Origin: Hirundichthys speculiger
Taxonomy: Eukaryota; Chordata; Actinopteri; Beloniformes; Exocoetidae
Assembly: GCA_018398805.1 (NCBI GenBank)
Contig: JAGFBZ010002567.1
Location: 1,366,501-1,430,500, forward strand
Direction: 5' to 3'
Length of the DNA stretch: 64,000 nucleotides
The translations under genes and the position numbers were made by a program. Positions 12,939-41,739 of the stretch are shown here, one piece after another (the stretch's first letter is position 1; the number at the start of each line of letters is the position of its first letter). The notes beneath the pieces are model-generated. The model did no database searches and had not been told where the DNA came from. It saw nothing but the letters and a program-made list of their open reading frames with translations.

Positions 12939-15563
12939 CATCACGACCATATACTTGTTGAGATGAAGTTTTTCAATTGTTTTATTAATTTTTCAACAAA
13001 AGCAGACACTCCAAAAATATACTAAGAATCAATACGAAGCACTTAATATCTCACAGATGTTTTCAAAAGAAAAGCTACAACCCCCTCAAAGCACAAGTAG
13101 GCTTCAAATGAAATAAGAATCCACATAAATATGACTGTTTCAGAAAGCGATAGATTATTAGAAAGAAAAAAAAAAGTCATCTGGATATCCAAGCAGACAG
13201 GAGGGCATATGTTACATTCAGCAAGCTGGAAGCATTGAGGTGTACTGAGGCACATTTTTAAAATTTCTTTACATAATTAAAGTAATAAACTGGCTCAGTA
13301 ACTACATGTGTTACAGTATGTTTGTATTTCTTGGTAGTGGTGTTATTGCTGGATTGATCTACCTGCAGAGGAAACTGTGTACTGCAAATATAATCATTAG
13401 ACTTGTGAAAAAAAGAAAAGAAATCTTAATTTAATCTGACTTCTGTGTAGCTTTTACCAATTATCCATACACCAACCAAGACCTCTGGATCATGAAATGA
13501 CAGTTGTTTTACTTTTTTACGGGTAAGCCAACCGAGTGACATATGGTTAATTCTAAAAAGGTTAATCACTGACTCAAATGTGCTTGTGATTCTACATGTG
13601 CTTTATTGTGAATTCAAACAAATACCTGGCTTTGCTGTCTCACATGTTCTACTGTTAGCGGTTCTATGGATCCTTTGGATGGTACTCTCTGTTGTGTAAG
13701 AGAGGATCTGCTGACCACCTATGTGCATAGGCCACAGTGTGCATATGTTATGACAGTCAACCTTTTTAGAGCAACCTTACATATATATGGTTGGACGCTA
13801 TTTAAAAAAAACAACAAAACAAAAAAGCTTTACTGACTGTGTATCTTGTATGGTTTAAATGTAGTGACTCAAATTAATATCTGAAGAGATTAAAAACCTG
13901 TTGCGAACTGACTGTTTGCATTCAAATAAGAATGCATATTAGATTACGTTCTTATTTTGTGGTGTTTCTGGCAGTGTGTTTTCATATTTCTCAGAGTTGT
14001 GCCTCCAGCTGTAATCCAGTAAATGGGCAGCTCAAAGATGGTAAATTCATGCCAAAATATTTAAACATTTAAAACAGCGAAAACAGGGTGGTGAGATTCT
14101 CATGACAAAATAGAAGGAGAATGATTTTAACTATATCTATTTTGGCACAAGCCCCTGCCATTTCCCTATGCTCTTAGTAGCATCATAGCTCCAGAAATGA
14201 AGCGAATGTTCAACACAGCTGATTGAGAGTCGATGCAGTAAAAGCCAACGTCATTCATTTAATTTTCTGCATAGGCTATTTCACTAAGTCTAGTTTACTT
14301 GGCTGAAAGGTTGCCAAAATATTGTTTACATACTTTTAAGCACATTTGTGTAGCACTGATATCAATGTATTTACAAGGCAGCACTGAAAAGTTTTGAATA
14401 TAAATAATTTTCTGTAATGACTGCAAAAGATCTACATTCTCCAAAATATAAGCTTCTGCTGTTCGCATTAAAGCTTTCTGTGGCTGGCATTTAAGTAATC
14501 GAAAGACAAGTTGCTGTCTACAACAAACACAATGCCGTATTTTCAGTGTAAAACAAGTGATGAGCTTGTTTGGTGCGTCAGATAGAAAACAAACCACTCA
14601 GTGTATGATCAAACTATAAAACCAAGAAAGCAGAACAATTACAAATTACTATCGTAGATCATTCCACGCTCAAACTAAACAGAACTCAGGCCACTTGAAT
14701 AGCAATGTAAAACTAGTGATATAGGCTAGAGAATCAAATGTGACAACAACTTTACACATTTACAGTGGCAAAATACAGTAGGTGGTTGTGGGAGCATTAA
14801 ACCAGGAATAAATAAAGTCCTTATCGTTAACCATGGTGCAATTTGACTCATTACTTTTTGTAGGCAATACATTCAGAGATGCATCTCTGCAATCTTTTTT
14901 TTTTTTTTTTTTACATCCTTTGTCTTTTCAATCATTTTGGTGAATATCACCATCAGCACCTCATCTCTCATTCAGTTGGAACAAGCTCAAGCACCCCTGC
15001 AACCCTGAACATGACTGAAGCTGATGGATAAAATGGGTGGATGGATGGATTACCCTTGGAAGACTACTGGACATTTTGAAGATCTAAAAGGATCTCGTAT
15101 AGAAAAACAAATGTAACGCAAGCCTAAAACACATCAAGTGTGCACATCAAATGTTTGTGTTTCAGAATAGGCTGCAGTCTAGTCTTTTCAATCGTTAGAA
15201 ATTATTGAAAATGACAAAAAAAAAGGACTATTAAAAAGCTGATTGTTTCAAAGTATGCTTGTGTGGAACAAATCTTTGATATTTGCAGTGGGAAGCATAG
15301 TTATTTATATTTAGCCCAATTTCTTTTGACCTCTTACTGCCTGAGAACTACTCATGTCCAAAGCTGCACCGTCGCTTGTTTAAGTGAAGGTTAGTCAAAG
15401 CGTAATGCCATGTCTTTGTAATGCCAAACATACAAAAGCTACTATGGTCAAATGTTTAAGCAGCATATGCCACAATGGGCCTCCTTCACTGCACTGTGAG
15501 TATTTGGAAGTGCTACCCCATTATAATGTTATCTTGTGCTGAACCTGAAGTTTAAATTCAGCA
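12939..15563 (-). other. mapk4 3' flank, probable long 3' UTR
   Basis: No other gene is visible between the mapk4 stop and the me2 promoter. Minus-strand AATAAA signals occur at 13602-13607 and 12981-12986, so a 2-2.6 kb 3' UTR is possible. A T-tract at 14897-14914 and a short repeat tail near 15000 lie inside. Confidence 0.4.
14985..15052 (+). repeat. Decayed retroposon 3' tail
   Basis: CACCCCTGCAACCCTGAACATG followed by GGATAAA and (GGAT)n resembles the 3' end of old fish LINE/SINE elements. It is too short to classify. Confidence 0.4.
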
Positions 15564-30790
<15,227 letters not shown>

Positions 30791-31983
30791 CACGGCTCAG
30801 CGTCGAGGAATGGCGGACTGATAGATTCCTGGTACAAGTAAGAAGTGATGAATACAATCTGATTTTTAAAAATCAACTATGCAGGTAATGTTACATTTTC
30901 CTGGTCTTTCTTTAAAAAGCAGCACCATGTTGCCTGTTTTCTAATCTCAAGCCTCAAACTATGATAAGTCTTGTGAGAAAGTAGTGACAATTCCAAAGTT
31001 AAAAAAGGGTTTATCACACCAGGAAGGCCTGTGCTGAAATTTGAGCTATATTTAACATTGCGAGAAAAGAAATTATTTCCCTTAGGTCCAAGTTGAAGTT
31101 TCTTTGTGCATAATTATCTCTTTATTTTGTCCTACTTGGGCCAGTTCTTCTTAAATCAGGTTTTCACTGGAGCTCATGTTCATGATCATATTTATTTTTA
31201 TGCTTTAGACAAGGCATGTTTGAGCCAAAAAAAAAAAGAGGAAACGCGTAGCAAAAAGAAATCTAACATTAGGTTTTGTCAGTGATCCAGTAGTCTTATG
31301 TTTAAACAAGTGCTGGTAAGGCATCTGCAGCGTAGGTTTAAAAATAACAGTTTTCCTTTGACATCCTCCTTTTCACACATGTGAAGACGTTTTTTTTTTT
31401 CTTTATGGGGGGGCGGCTATGCTGTACTCTGCAAAATAATTCTAATCTGTGATATATTCAGAATGTTACTGAATTTTAACAATCCCATCCAGGACAGGGG
31501 TGTCCATAGAAACAACCTTCTCAGAGGTTGTTAGTGCTCCTACAACTGTTGACACATCACGGGACAGCAGCAGCAGGACGACAACTGCCTCTGCACTCCT
31601 CTGCCTTTCTGCACTCTCTGCTCTGTTTGTCACAAGGCTGTATTTCTCCCAGAGCAGTGAGAGCCTTTGATGGTGAGGGAGGCAAGGGGAGGCAGGTTCA
31701 AGAGGTTTCAATTCAATGAGCCTCTGTTGGCTCCTCCTCCTCTTCCATGATAACAGGGAGGATTTCAGCCAGTCAGACAAGTTCATTCACTGCAACATCC
31801 ACAGTTGGACTGAAGTCAAAACCAGGACTGTGATGTCGCCCTGTGTGTGTACATGCACACATGTGCACGCATTTAATCCCTCAGTAATCTGCGCTCTTTT
31901 GCCTTCTCATGAATGCAGGGATTTCAGCATCAGGCTGTGGTCACTGTGGGAATACTCTGCTATTAGCTGCATCGCTCAACACA

Positions 31984-32027
<44 letters not shown>

Positions 32028-33640
32028 GGAGGAGAAGGAAACATGATGAATAGACAGTTGAGACACAGAGAAGATACAGATTAAAGTTACACAGGAACAG
32101 CGTCTGTTGTAAAATAGTTGCCATTACATAACACTGAGTAGCTTTGAAGCCTAATCTGGGCAAGCAACACTATGTGCTCAGAGGATAATCACGTCACTTC
32201 AATGATGCTTTAATATCTACTTGATGCAGCTGATAAGATTTCAGAACAGAGAAGCAAACTGACAAGATGGAAAAGATTCACACATTTATCAATGTATTTT
32301 CTTATACACTTGAGACTTTCACCCTTCCTTGTGCCTCTGGTACAGTTCTGCAGAGGAAGGAAACAAATGGACTGACTTTCTCCCACACCTATTTCCTTGG
32401 GCTGTAAGAGCTCAAACAATCCATCAATCAAGTCTCCTTGCTGTCGAAAGCCTGAGGCTATGATTGAAAATGAGCTCCCCCACCCTCAGCATCCCTCTAA
32501 GTGTCTGTGCGTGCCAGTAAGTGGACAACAGTTGCTCGCTTAGGCTCTTAAAAATACTTGCACTCATGTTGGACTCTGTCAGCCTGGCTGTCTGGGGCTG
32601 CAAGGGTGTAAGGTGAGAACGCAGAGTCCAGGAAGATGGAGCTCTGACAGCGGTGCTGGGTGGGAGGTGCAACACTGGGGTAACTTTATAAATAATGCAT
32701 AACCTCTAGTGATGGCGGCTGGTGCTCTCTCTCTCTCTCTCTCTCTCTCCTTCTCACTCTCTGAGCATTTGTTTTCCATATTTCTTCAAATTATGCAACA
32801 ATAACAGTTTCTTTAAACAGGATTAATTTGCTATTTCTGAATGCAGCAAAAATCTGTTGAGTTTTTCTTTAATGTTAACCCATTCACAAAATGGTTACAG
32901 ATATATTTGAAATCCCCATTCAATTATTGTCTTAAGTATGGAAGATGAAACTCCACACTTGAGCCAATATGATGTTGACAAATGTGTAGGTGATAGCAGA
33001 TATGAGCAAACAAGGGCTGGTGTCTCGTCTCGTCTCTGCTGCTCTGCTGTTCTCTCTCCTGTCCTTGCTTTTTCTACTTCCCAACAGGCATTCATGCAGT
33101 TTTACTTTAGATGGAAAACGCTGCATCCTCTCTACAAGCTTCCTTCATGCAGCTGCCTTTGTGTCTCCTCTGTAACGCCCCTCTAACAGAACAAAAACAC
33201 TGGAACTGAAGTGCACAATAAACCACAGAGCTCCATTTCCAGGAGAAAAAGTGCACCAGCCACAAACAGCCCCGTGCTCCGTTATGCTCTCTGAGCACAG
33301 TCACGGATTCACATCTGCTTGGCGGTCAATAAAAAGAAGAATAAAAAGAAAAGGGGAAAAAAATGATACGCGCAAAGATAACAACAGCAGCAGCGATCAG
33401 TATACTCACCGGGGCTTTACGCAGCCGCAGCCAGAAACAAAGATCCAGGAAGAAAGATGCGATAGACGCGGATCCTTGAAAGCAGAGAAAGTGGAACGCT
33501 ACCGCATCTTTGTCTTGCCCGTGTGAGATGTAGCAGATACAGGAGGGAAGAGTCGGTACCGGGATGGAGGGGGCGATCCGCCGAGATGAGACGCGATAAG
33601 CCAAAGGCTGCTGTAGAGTCGGTGTAACTGTCCGCTCTGT
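30791..33640 (-). promoter_or_regulatory. mapk4: mapk4 5' UTR exons and promoter region
   Basis: The ATG exon appears to start at 30828, after an acceptor TTCTTACTTGTACCAG. A strong minus-strand donor, GCCCCG/GTGAGTATA, ends an upstream non-coding exon at 33410 within CpG-richer sequence that extends to about 33640. The transcription start is not defined. The intron between holds a (CTG)14 run and no other gene. Confidence 0.55.
31985..32026. repeat. (CTG)14, read as (CAG)14 in the mapk4 transcript sense
   Basis: An uninterrupted 42-bp trinucleotide array in the 5' intron of mapk4. Confidence 0.97.
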
Positions 33641-33830
33641 GTCAGCGCTTCACAGGGACGATCTGAGGGGGGGGGGGAGGAGGGATCCCCGAGATTCAGG
33701 TACCAGGAACAGTGGCCTCACGCTCAAACATTTATGGCACCACAGATAATGAAGTGCTTCTCCACTCTCATCCACCTCTCTGGTCTCCCAGCAACCCTCC
33801 CTGACCTCACTCCACACCACTCCACTTCCA

Positions 33831-33990
33831 CCGCAGGACCAGCTGCTGGTCCCAGTGGTCCCCGAGCCCACCGCAGGACCAGCTGCTGGTCCCAGTGGTC
33901 CCCGAGCCCACCGCAGGACCAGCTGCTGGTCCCAGTGGTCCCCGAGCCCACCGGGACCAGCTGCTGGTCCCAGTGGTCCCCGAGCCCACC
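33831..33990. repeat. 40-bp minisatellite, four units
   Basis: Three full units start at 33831, 33871 and 33911, and a fourth starts at 33951 with a 3-bp deletion. Each unit holds GGACCAGCTGCTGGTCC, 8-bp arms around one base, with a CAGCTG E-box. Long open frames on both strands here are an artefact of the repeat. It lies about 200 bp upstream of the inferred first mapk4 exon. Confidence 0.95.
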
Positions 33991-36900
33991 GGGGGTCACT
34001 CATGAAACCGGAATTAGTGTGTTAATTAAGAATCATCTGTGACCGGTGTACAATCTGTTGATATGAGCAGCAAATGTAAAGAAAAAAGAAAAAAAAAAAG
34101 GGGGGGGGGGTGCTGATTATGAATGAATATTATTATATAACCTCGAGAGCTTCAAAATAAAAAAGAATTGATGGTTTTCTCAATGACAAGCTTTGTAAAA
34201 AATAACAAGGCAGTGCAGTACACACTTTACAGGTGAAATGATATAGTTGCTGGTAAAATGTGCCTCTTTTGCATGAATGAAAATAAAAATGACCTCAATA
34301 ATTTTCAATTTAAATCCCTCCCAGGTGATGTAAAAATGTCTCTACATTTTGACTTTCTTTTTGAAAAGCAAGACTTTCATGGTCTTCCACTTATATATAG
34401 CACCTTTTTAACAAAACACCTTGCTTCATTTATTCATTCACATAGACTCACTCACAGCACAGCGTTTCTATTGCATAGATCATCTTTCAGCAGTGCATTT
34501 GATCTTTTTAACATTCACGATGAGTGTAAACAATGACACGGGGACAATGAAGGGTTCAATGTCTAAATAAAGGGCAATCAACACTACCCACTCATCCAAG
34601 GCCACCCCAGAGGAGATTTATGGTCATCTTTTTCTGTCAGGCACACAACTGTTGCCTGAGTTGTTAATGGGATGTCTGAGAGTGAATCTGAGGCCATCCC
34701 AAAGTGACAGGATTGTGCATACACCCTTGTGCAAAGAATTGTTTATTTTTTCATCATACTTCCCCTTAAAATCCTGGAGCATGATCTCATTGACCTGGGA
34801 GTGTTTGAAGTGTCTACCAGGTGAAAGAACTGGCATAATATTACTTCCTGTTATTTCCTTTGCTCAGTTCAGTTCAGTTCTATTCAGTTGATTTTTTTAA
34901 GCATCATTAAGTTTGGTGTAGAAATCAGTCTTTAAATACAGGCTGTCGGCTCTTGAGTCAGCTCCAATAAACCTTTGAATTCAGGGTTTCATTCCAGTAC
35001 TTTTGAGTGTACAGTAGACTGAGACATGATGAGCAGGCCAACTAGATGTTTAGCTGATGTCACATAAGGGCACACACACACACACAGTGGACGAGGTGGG
35101 TAAGTTACTGAAGCTGTGTGAGTCCAATGCAGGGATTTAACTTAGTGTGATGATTAATTTTAGTCAAAGAAAATTTGGCAAGTAGCACTGCAGCTACTTG
35201 TTGAAAAGAGTAAGAATACTTGCTTTCATGTCAAAGTCTCCAAAAGTCTCCAACAACACCGGGAAAAGTTGATAGATATATTAATAGACACATTTTTGAA
35301 TAAAAAAAATGTTGGTAGAGCTGCCTGAACACCTGCTAAATGGAACAATGTAGCAAAGTCGCTGATTTGGCAACGATGCTTTCCTGTAGACTCTTTTCCG
35401 TTGCTCTGAATACATCAGCTTGTTTGTTACTCTGATTGGTTGTATCACAGAGTTACTGTGTGTTTGAGACACAACTGTTGGTTCCACTCTTGGATGGGAA
35501 GGCTCTATGGGTCGTTTTCAGACCCTGCATCTGTGTAAATGTGGGTCTGATCTATCAGGATAGGAAATATTATAAGTGCAAAATTTACTCTCACTTCTAA
35601 TGTTTTTGTGGATGTAAAAAAAAGTATATATTAAAGTTCACTTGGTACTTCTTTTTTTTTTCTTTTTTTTTGTCTTTGCAAAACTATTTCTGATAACTCC
35701 AGGAAACAGTGTGAACTTACACACTGTGTGGGATGGAGTCCTTCATGAGAATGGAAGAGCGCAACAGATGCACAGCTTCTCCAATGTTCGTGGTCTCCCA
35801 CAGGCTGTTCTGTACAACAGTTGTGTTGAGTGATGGTCCCTCCCCTGCGGTTGGTTCCAGTTTTTATCAGAGTTACAGCAGGGAGAGGAGGGAAAAGACA
35901 GAGAAAGGCAGGCCTTTGTGAAAAGTGATAATGATTATGCAGAGGTGCTACAGCCAGAGAGATGAATAAAGACAGACGCTGCAGAGGGAACAGATCCATC
36001 AGTCACCTAATGAAATGAACTGTGTGTGATGTTGTTATCGTGACAGCTCTGTCAGTGAGAAGAGAGCTGAGGATGGTTAAAGGGACAGATCTGGACATGC
36101 TGTGTCTATCCCTGCCTGAGTATTTTACTTAACGGGGAGGATCATTGAGTTAAATCATAACTTTTATGAGAGATTCTTGGCAGTCTTACAAACTTGCAAC
36201 ACCTAAACCATGAAGGTAATATATCCACAACATGATATTTCAGAATCGACAGCAAAGATGATGCCCTCTAAAGACTGAACGCTACACGTACTGTCTGACA
36301 TCAAAGGTGGAGATCCACAATATCTTGAAATTCAGAATCAAGTATGTCTCCCTATTATCGATCCTCACTGGAAATATCACAGTAAGTAGAAATTATTTGT
36401 TGTTATTAATGTTTTGGTTAGAAATAGATGATCGTTAAGCCCTACTGCTCCAAGCTTTTTTTTAATTTTATTTGTGCTGTGATTTAATATACGACACCTT
36501 TTTGCTTAATTATGCACCGCAGTAATCTGATGAATAATTTGCTAAATGCGCACCACTAAGAGATGGGTCAGTGGTTTCTTTGTGATCACAGAGGAGAGGT
36601 TTGATATCAGAGAACTGGTACTGTTGGGAAAATGAACAACAACTGCTCCCTTGTATGATGTGCCATGAGTAAAGCCTTCTGGATCAAAAGGGTCTTTCAA
36701 ATTCACATCTTACAGGTGCGTATCTGCCCCTCGTCCTCTGTGCTGGCAAGATATCATCAGATGGGTTTATAAATGGAATGCAGTAAAAAAAAAAAAAGAA
36801 AAAGGGAAATAAATCGTCAAATGCTTTTATTATTGGTATTTTCTCAGATTTTTTTTTTAACAGCAGTGGTAAAACCACGACAAAACATGAAAAAGAATAG

Positions 36901-37257
36901 TTTATAACAAACCGCTGAGAACATTTTTTTTTTAGCTTTCACTATTAATGATGTGCTTTCTTTTTGATGTAATGCTACACAAAATGTTGAATCAAAGAAT
37001 ATGATCATGAATATGAATATGATTCTGTTTATTTAATTTCTATTTTATTTTTGAGCCATTATGAGCTGATGTAGCCAAACAGTTGAAACCAGACGTTTCA
37101 AACACTGTATAAATAGACACAGAACCCCCCCCCCACCCCCCTTTGGTGGTCAATAACTAACAGGAAAAAATACAACTTTTACTGTAGTAAGCCAGTTAGG
37201 TTTACCAAAATTATTTCTATTTGCTAAATACCAGAGTAATGAGAATAATTGTTTAGA
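33991..37257. other. Intergenic stretch, no gene seen
   Basis: It contains poly(A)-poly(G) at 34081-34110, (CA)n at 35071-35086, T-tracts near 35650 and a C-tract at 37125-37141. No exon-like conserved block was recognised. Confidence 0.5.
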
Positions 37258-37905
37258 TTTTTATTTTTATTTTTTCAAAACCAAAAGTTTACTTTCTTCA
37301 ATATTTGGAAAGACTGCTTTTAATCTGTATGACTTGGGTCAAACATTTGGGGTTTTTCTTCCACATGCCTCTCACAGCACTTTTCTGGAACTTTGATCTG
37401 TTCCTCCTGACTGAACTGGTGGAACTGAGTCGGGTTTTTAGGCCACCTCGCTCTCACACAGCTTTTCAGTTCTTCCCACAATATTTCTATAGAACTGAGA
37501 TCAGGGCTTTGTGTCTGCCACTCTAAAATATCAATTTTATTGTCCTTAAGCCACTTTGTAAGTAATTTGGCAGCATGTTTAGGGTCATTGTCCATCTGAA
37601 CAGATGAATGTGGCACCTTCAGGCATCTGGAAAATGTATCCCAAGGATGATGGGTTATCGTGGGTTACTCTCAGCTGAATTCTTTTGATTTTCCTATGAT
37701 GCCACAGGAGGGAGCAGTGTGTTTGAGGTGTGCCTTAAAATACATCCACAGGTGCTCCTTAGAGGGAGATAGGTTAACTGACAACTTAGAAGTTGCCATT
37801 TAACCTATCAGAAGCTTTAAAAGCTATGACATCATCATCAGGGCTTTCCCTAATTGTTTAAAGGCATACTAATTTTAGTGTGTGTAAACTTATGAATTTG
37901 AAGAA
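37258..37905 (-). mobile_element. Tc1-like transposon remnant with C-terminal transposase frame
   Basis: A 99-codon open stretch on the minus strand (37616-37320) reads VQMDNDPKHAAKLLTKWL, then SPDLSSIEILWEELK, the second Asp and the Glu of a Tc1 DD34E transposase. The usual NPIE is changed to SSIE. The plus-strand right end TGTGTAAACTTATGAATTTG recalls Tc1/Sleeping-Beauty-like termini. The first half of the transposase is gone. Confidence 0.8.
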
Positions 37906-37914
37906 AGTAATAAT

Positions 37915-38425
37915 AACTAGAAAAGCACTCGGAGAGCGCAGACCTCCGCCAAGCGCCATAAAGCAATTTACAATGGAAACAAATGATAAACTAGAAAAGC
38001 GCTCGGAGAGCGCAGATCAAGCACAACAGTTCCCCCATATAGTGATTTACAGATTGTGATAAAATCCACCTTCTGGATCAGATCTGGATCAGCCTTTGAA
38101 ATTTAATAGAGGTTCCCATTGTCAATCCCTGAGTCAAATTTCATTATTGGGCAATAATTAACGGAGATTTTGAGAAACAAAATTTTTGGCCCCATTGACC
38201 GTAATGTTATCGAAAATTTAAAAGTGATCCAGAATCCAGGATTTCTTCCAGATCACACCCAAAATGAAATCAGTTCTTACCTTTTCACATTTCTGACAAC
38301 CCCTCAAAATTTCATCAAAATCCATCCATAACTTTCTGAGTTATCTTGAACACAGACAAACAAACAAACCGACAGACAGACAGATAAACGCTGACAAAAA
38401 CATAACCTCCTTGGTGGAGGTATTA
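37915..38425 (-). repeat. Unclassified dispersed repeat, copy 2 (inverted relative to copy 1)
   Basis: It is the reverse complement of the 18470-18900 repeat over most of its length. The end block with CTCGGAGAGCGCAGA is present twice (about 37918 and 37992), a 74-bp tandem duplication. The other end closes with the hairpin ACCTCCTTGGTGGAGGT. It abuts the Tc1 remnant. Confidence 0.75.
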
Positions 38426-38429
38426 AAAA

Positions 38430-40576
38430 AAAATCTTTAAAAAAATTATAATTTTTCTGGCATTTAGCAAATAGATTCAAATTTGGTAATCTAATTGACC
38501 TAAAACAGGAAAAGTTTAGTCTGATTTAAAACTGGTTCCAAATATAATGTATGTGTACTTTTATCTTTTAAGCCTGGGGTGTCACACACATTGTATGTTT
38601 TCTTTTTCTGTCATCTTAATAAACATGAGAATAGAGAGAGTGATTTACTATAAAACCAGAAGGTATAACTTCTTATTTTCTTTAATAGCATACTCAGAGA
38701 GGCTGAATAATAGACAGTTTTTAGTTGACAGCTCGGTTTTTATTGGACACCGTTTTAGAAGGCTTATTTCAAAGAGGCCCTCTGGCCATAATGGGTTAAG
38801 ACACAAAAAATAATTTGAGCGTCTCATGTGAGGTCTTGATATATTCCCCTCAGGTCCAGTGACAATAGAATTTGACAGTTCAAACTCTTTCTGTGCTTGC
38901 AAAGCCGTGAAACGACTCTTTCTACAGTCTCTTGTTTTTTATTTCAGTGTACTGATACATTCTGCCTTTATTTACGACTGAGGATGAGATGGCATTAATC
39001 GGAAATTCTGATGTATCACTAAAATGAAATTAAGATGTAGGGAAATTGCTTTTTAGACTTAAAAGCCTATGATTCATCTTTAATTGATTGTTTCTAGCAA
39101 TAAAATAGACAATTTCTTTAGTTTTATGACTACTTTAGAGCATTGGTAATTGTAGGAAAGCATTTGGGACAATGGAGATAAGACAAGAAATAGATCAAGC
39201 CCCCTGGCAAGGTATAAATGAAAACAAAATGAACAATAAAATGAAGCAAGAAAAGATAAGGACAAAAAAAAGGATAAAAGAAGAGACAGGAAAGAGGGAG
39301 CCAAGCAGCATAAATGTGACATGATGGTGTCCTGTGTGAAGATTAAATTTGGACAGATAGTTAAAATAAGAGCTGCTCCAGGTCATGTGGTCCAGCTCAG
39401 CCTCTGCGACTGTGCTGCATTTCTGTTCCTCTTTTCTAGAGGTCCTCTCTAATTAACAATGATAGCATCTGACAAATGGAGACATCACAGTGTCTGCTCT
39501 GGGTGGCTATTTACAGAAACACACCCACAGCGGCAACATAATGCCACGATCACTTGCTCCTCGCTGTCTGAGCATTATCTAAGAGTGTTCCCTGAAAATA
39601 AAAGTCAAGAGGAGAGCTTACAAATAAACCTCGGCCCTGAACTCATTCTCTTTGTTTGAGTCTCTTTTCTTTTCACGCCAAACATAAAAGCAAACATTTC
39701 TGTCATCTAAAGTGATAGCCTTCAGACTGTTTGAGCTGAGCAGGACTCTTGGTTACTTGTTTGATGTCAAAGCTGGCAGCTATGCAGCAAAGCCAGCAGT
39801 CATGGCACCGGTCCAGAGGAGGCTCACAGCTTTGCATGCCACTATGAATCTCAAGTCCGCTGAAATCCACAGACACACAAAAACTGCCATCCTTGCTTTT
39901 TGTCTATCTCACCTCAGCATAAAGTGAACAGCAGCACTGAATGTGTGCCCTCCTCAGGTTACCTCACCGCAGATGATTCCAATCTAAGTGTGGAGAGGAG
40001 AGGAAATAAAGGAAATTAATAAATAAATAAGTGGTCGGAGAAGGCTTCTGGCTTTGCCAGCCCAGTCTGTGCATGTTCGAGATAAGTGTCCTTCCAGCAA
40101 GCTGATGGCCCAATGAAAAGAGAGCGAGGAAGAGAGAAAGAGGTCACATCTGTAGGTGTACGGAGATGATTCATCAGGGAAAACACAATGTTATATTGAC
40201 AAATCATACCTACAGAAAACTGTAGTAAGCCAGTTCAACATTTTCTGTTTCAGCTGCACATGCTGAACGCTGGACTTGATGCCTGCTGTAAAATCTGTTT
40301 ACTTGTGTAAATGAAAGGGGTGATATCAGATTAGAACTGAGGCATAAAATGGTCTTGACTTTGAAAGAAGAGACAACTAGGAAGGTGTGTGACTAAAGTA
40401 ATAACTGTCCAGTTGCATTATGGGAAATATTGGATACAGCATGATTAGATCTTGATCCACAAGCCAAATTTAGATTTCTTGACACTGTGCTTCTTGTTGA
40501 TATTTAACTCTATTTTATGATGGAATAACCGTCTGAGATGTTCTGAGCTCTCTGTGTGGGCAATCAAGGTTGAGCT
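38430..40576. other. Intergenic stretch, no gene seen
   Basis: Unique-looking sequence with no supported coding exon or recognised element. Confidence 0.5.
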
Positions 40577-40592
40577 GCCAATGTTCAAACTT

Positions 40593-40783
40593 TTTTTTTT
40601 AAGATTTTTTTGGCTCTAGTGGCCTTTATTGAAAGTTGAGAGACAGGAAGGGGGGTAGAGAGAATGGGGAAGACACGCGGGAAAGAGTCACAGAGCCGGG
40701 AATCGAACTCACGACCAGCCGCATAAGGACTGTAGCCTCTGTATATGGCTGCCTGCCCTAACCACTGCGCCACCGGGGCAGCC
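40593..40783 (-). mobile_element. tRNA-derived SINE with 16-bp target duplication
   Basis: On the minus strand it begins GGCTGCCCCGGTGGCGCAGTGG, with an A-box-like GTGGCGCAGTGGTTAG and a B-box-like GGTCGTGAGTTCGATTCCC. It ends in an AATAAAGG-type tail and an A-run. GCCAATGTTCAAACTT occurs at 40577-40592 and again at 40784-40799, so both borders are intact and the insertion looks recent. Confidence 0.92.
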
Positions 40784-41649
40784 GCCAATGTTCAAACTTA
40801 AGCAAACAAGCATTATCCATGTTTCTCCTTACTCCATTAATTCACTTTTCATCAAAAGCTAGTTTTCTCTTGATCTCTGCATGAGTGACTGAAAATGAAC
40901 ACGTACTTCTTATGATCCCGTGTAACACTTGGCAAACACTTTAGATATAACACATGAAACAAGGTGAAGAAAAACAGCCAGCCACAGCAGAAAACAGACG
41001 GGGGTCCAGGGGAGGAGAAACTTTGAATCTAACAATAATAATCTAACAATGAAACACAGAAAAAAAGATGGAGCTGTGACAAGGGAGGGAAAAGGCAAGG
41101 CTGCAGAACAGATAACAGAAAAAGACTGGAAAAAAAACTGACATGAAAGTAAGACAGCAGCAAAAAAAAAAAAAGTAAAAAAGAAAAACCTTCAGCAACA
41201 AGGGAGGAAAGTGGAGTTGACAAGGTTATCAGGCCACACGTGTGCCAACGCTTCTCTCTGTAAAAGAAATGTCTGTCTAAATGTCAGCACAGCCTGGGGG
41301 TAGCGGGGATGTGCACTGAATAAGATATGCAGTCAAGAGATATGAGACCGGCTGACTGAGGCAGAGCAGCAGGGTCATTTACATCATTAGTGTCGCCGTA
41401 TTTACAGAAAGATTTCCAGTCACATGAGGAACAATCAATTTGAACTGCGATACAGCCAACAAGTGATGTGATCCTCTTGTCAATACAAAGATAAATCAAC
41501 AGATAAAGGATTGAGGGTCGTCTCTTTAAAATAACAAGATGTGGAATCATGTTTGTCCGTTCACCTGAAAATACACTCCTTGCATTTGTGAATATTTTAC
41601 TATATTTTTCCAATCTTGATGACTCTCATCACAGTCATTACCTGCTAGC

Positions 41650-41683
41650 AGACTATTGTGGACTTCATTGTCCACAATAGTCT
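41650..41683. repeat. Perfect 14-bp hairpin
   Basis: AGACTATTGTGGAC and GTCCACAATAGTCT flank the 6-base loop TTCATT. No promoter or element context was recognised. Confidence 0.9.
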
Positions 41684-41739
41684 ACTGACATGATGACTGG
41701 AGAAATGGAGCTTTCTACTATAAGTTCCCCCTGCTCCTT

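Noticed and set aside
33650..34042. Collagen-like Gly/Pro frames on several strands
   Set aside because: They are translations of the 40-bp minisatellite, open on many frames because the unit lacks stops.
40585..40788. Apparent tRNA-like A and B boxes
   Set aside because: They are part of a SINE with target duplications, not a functional tRNA gene.
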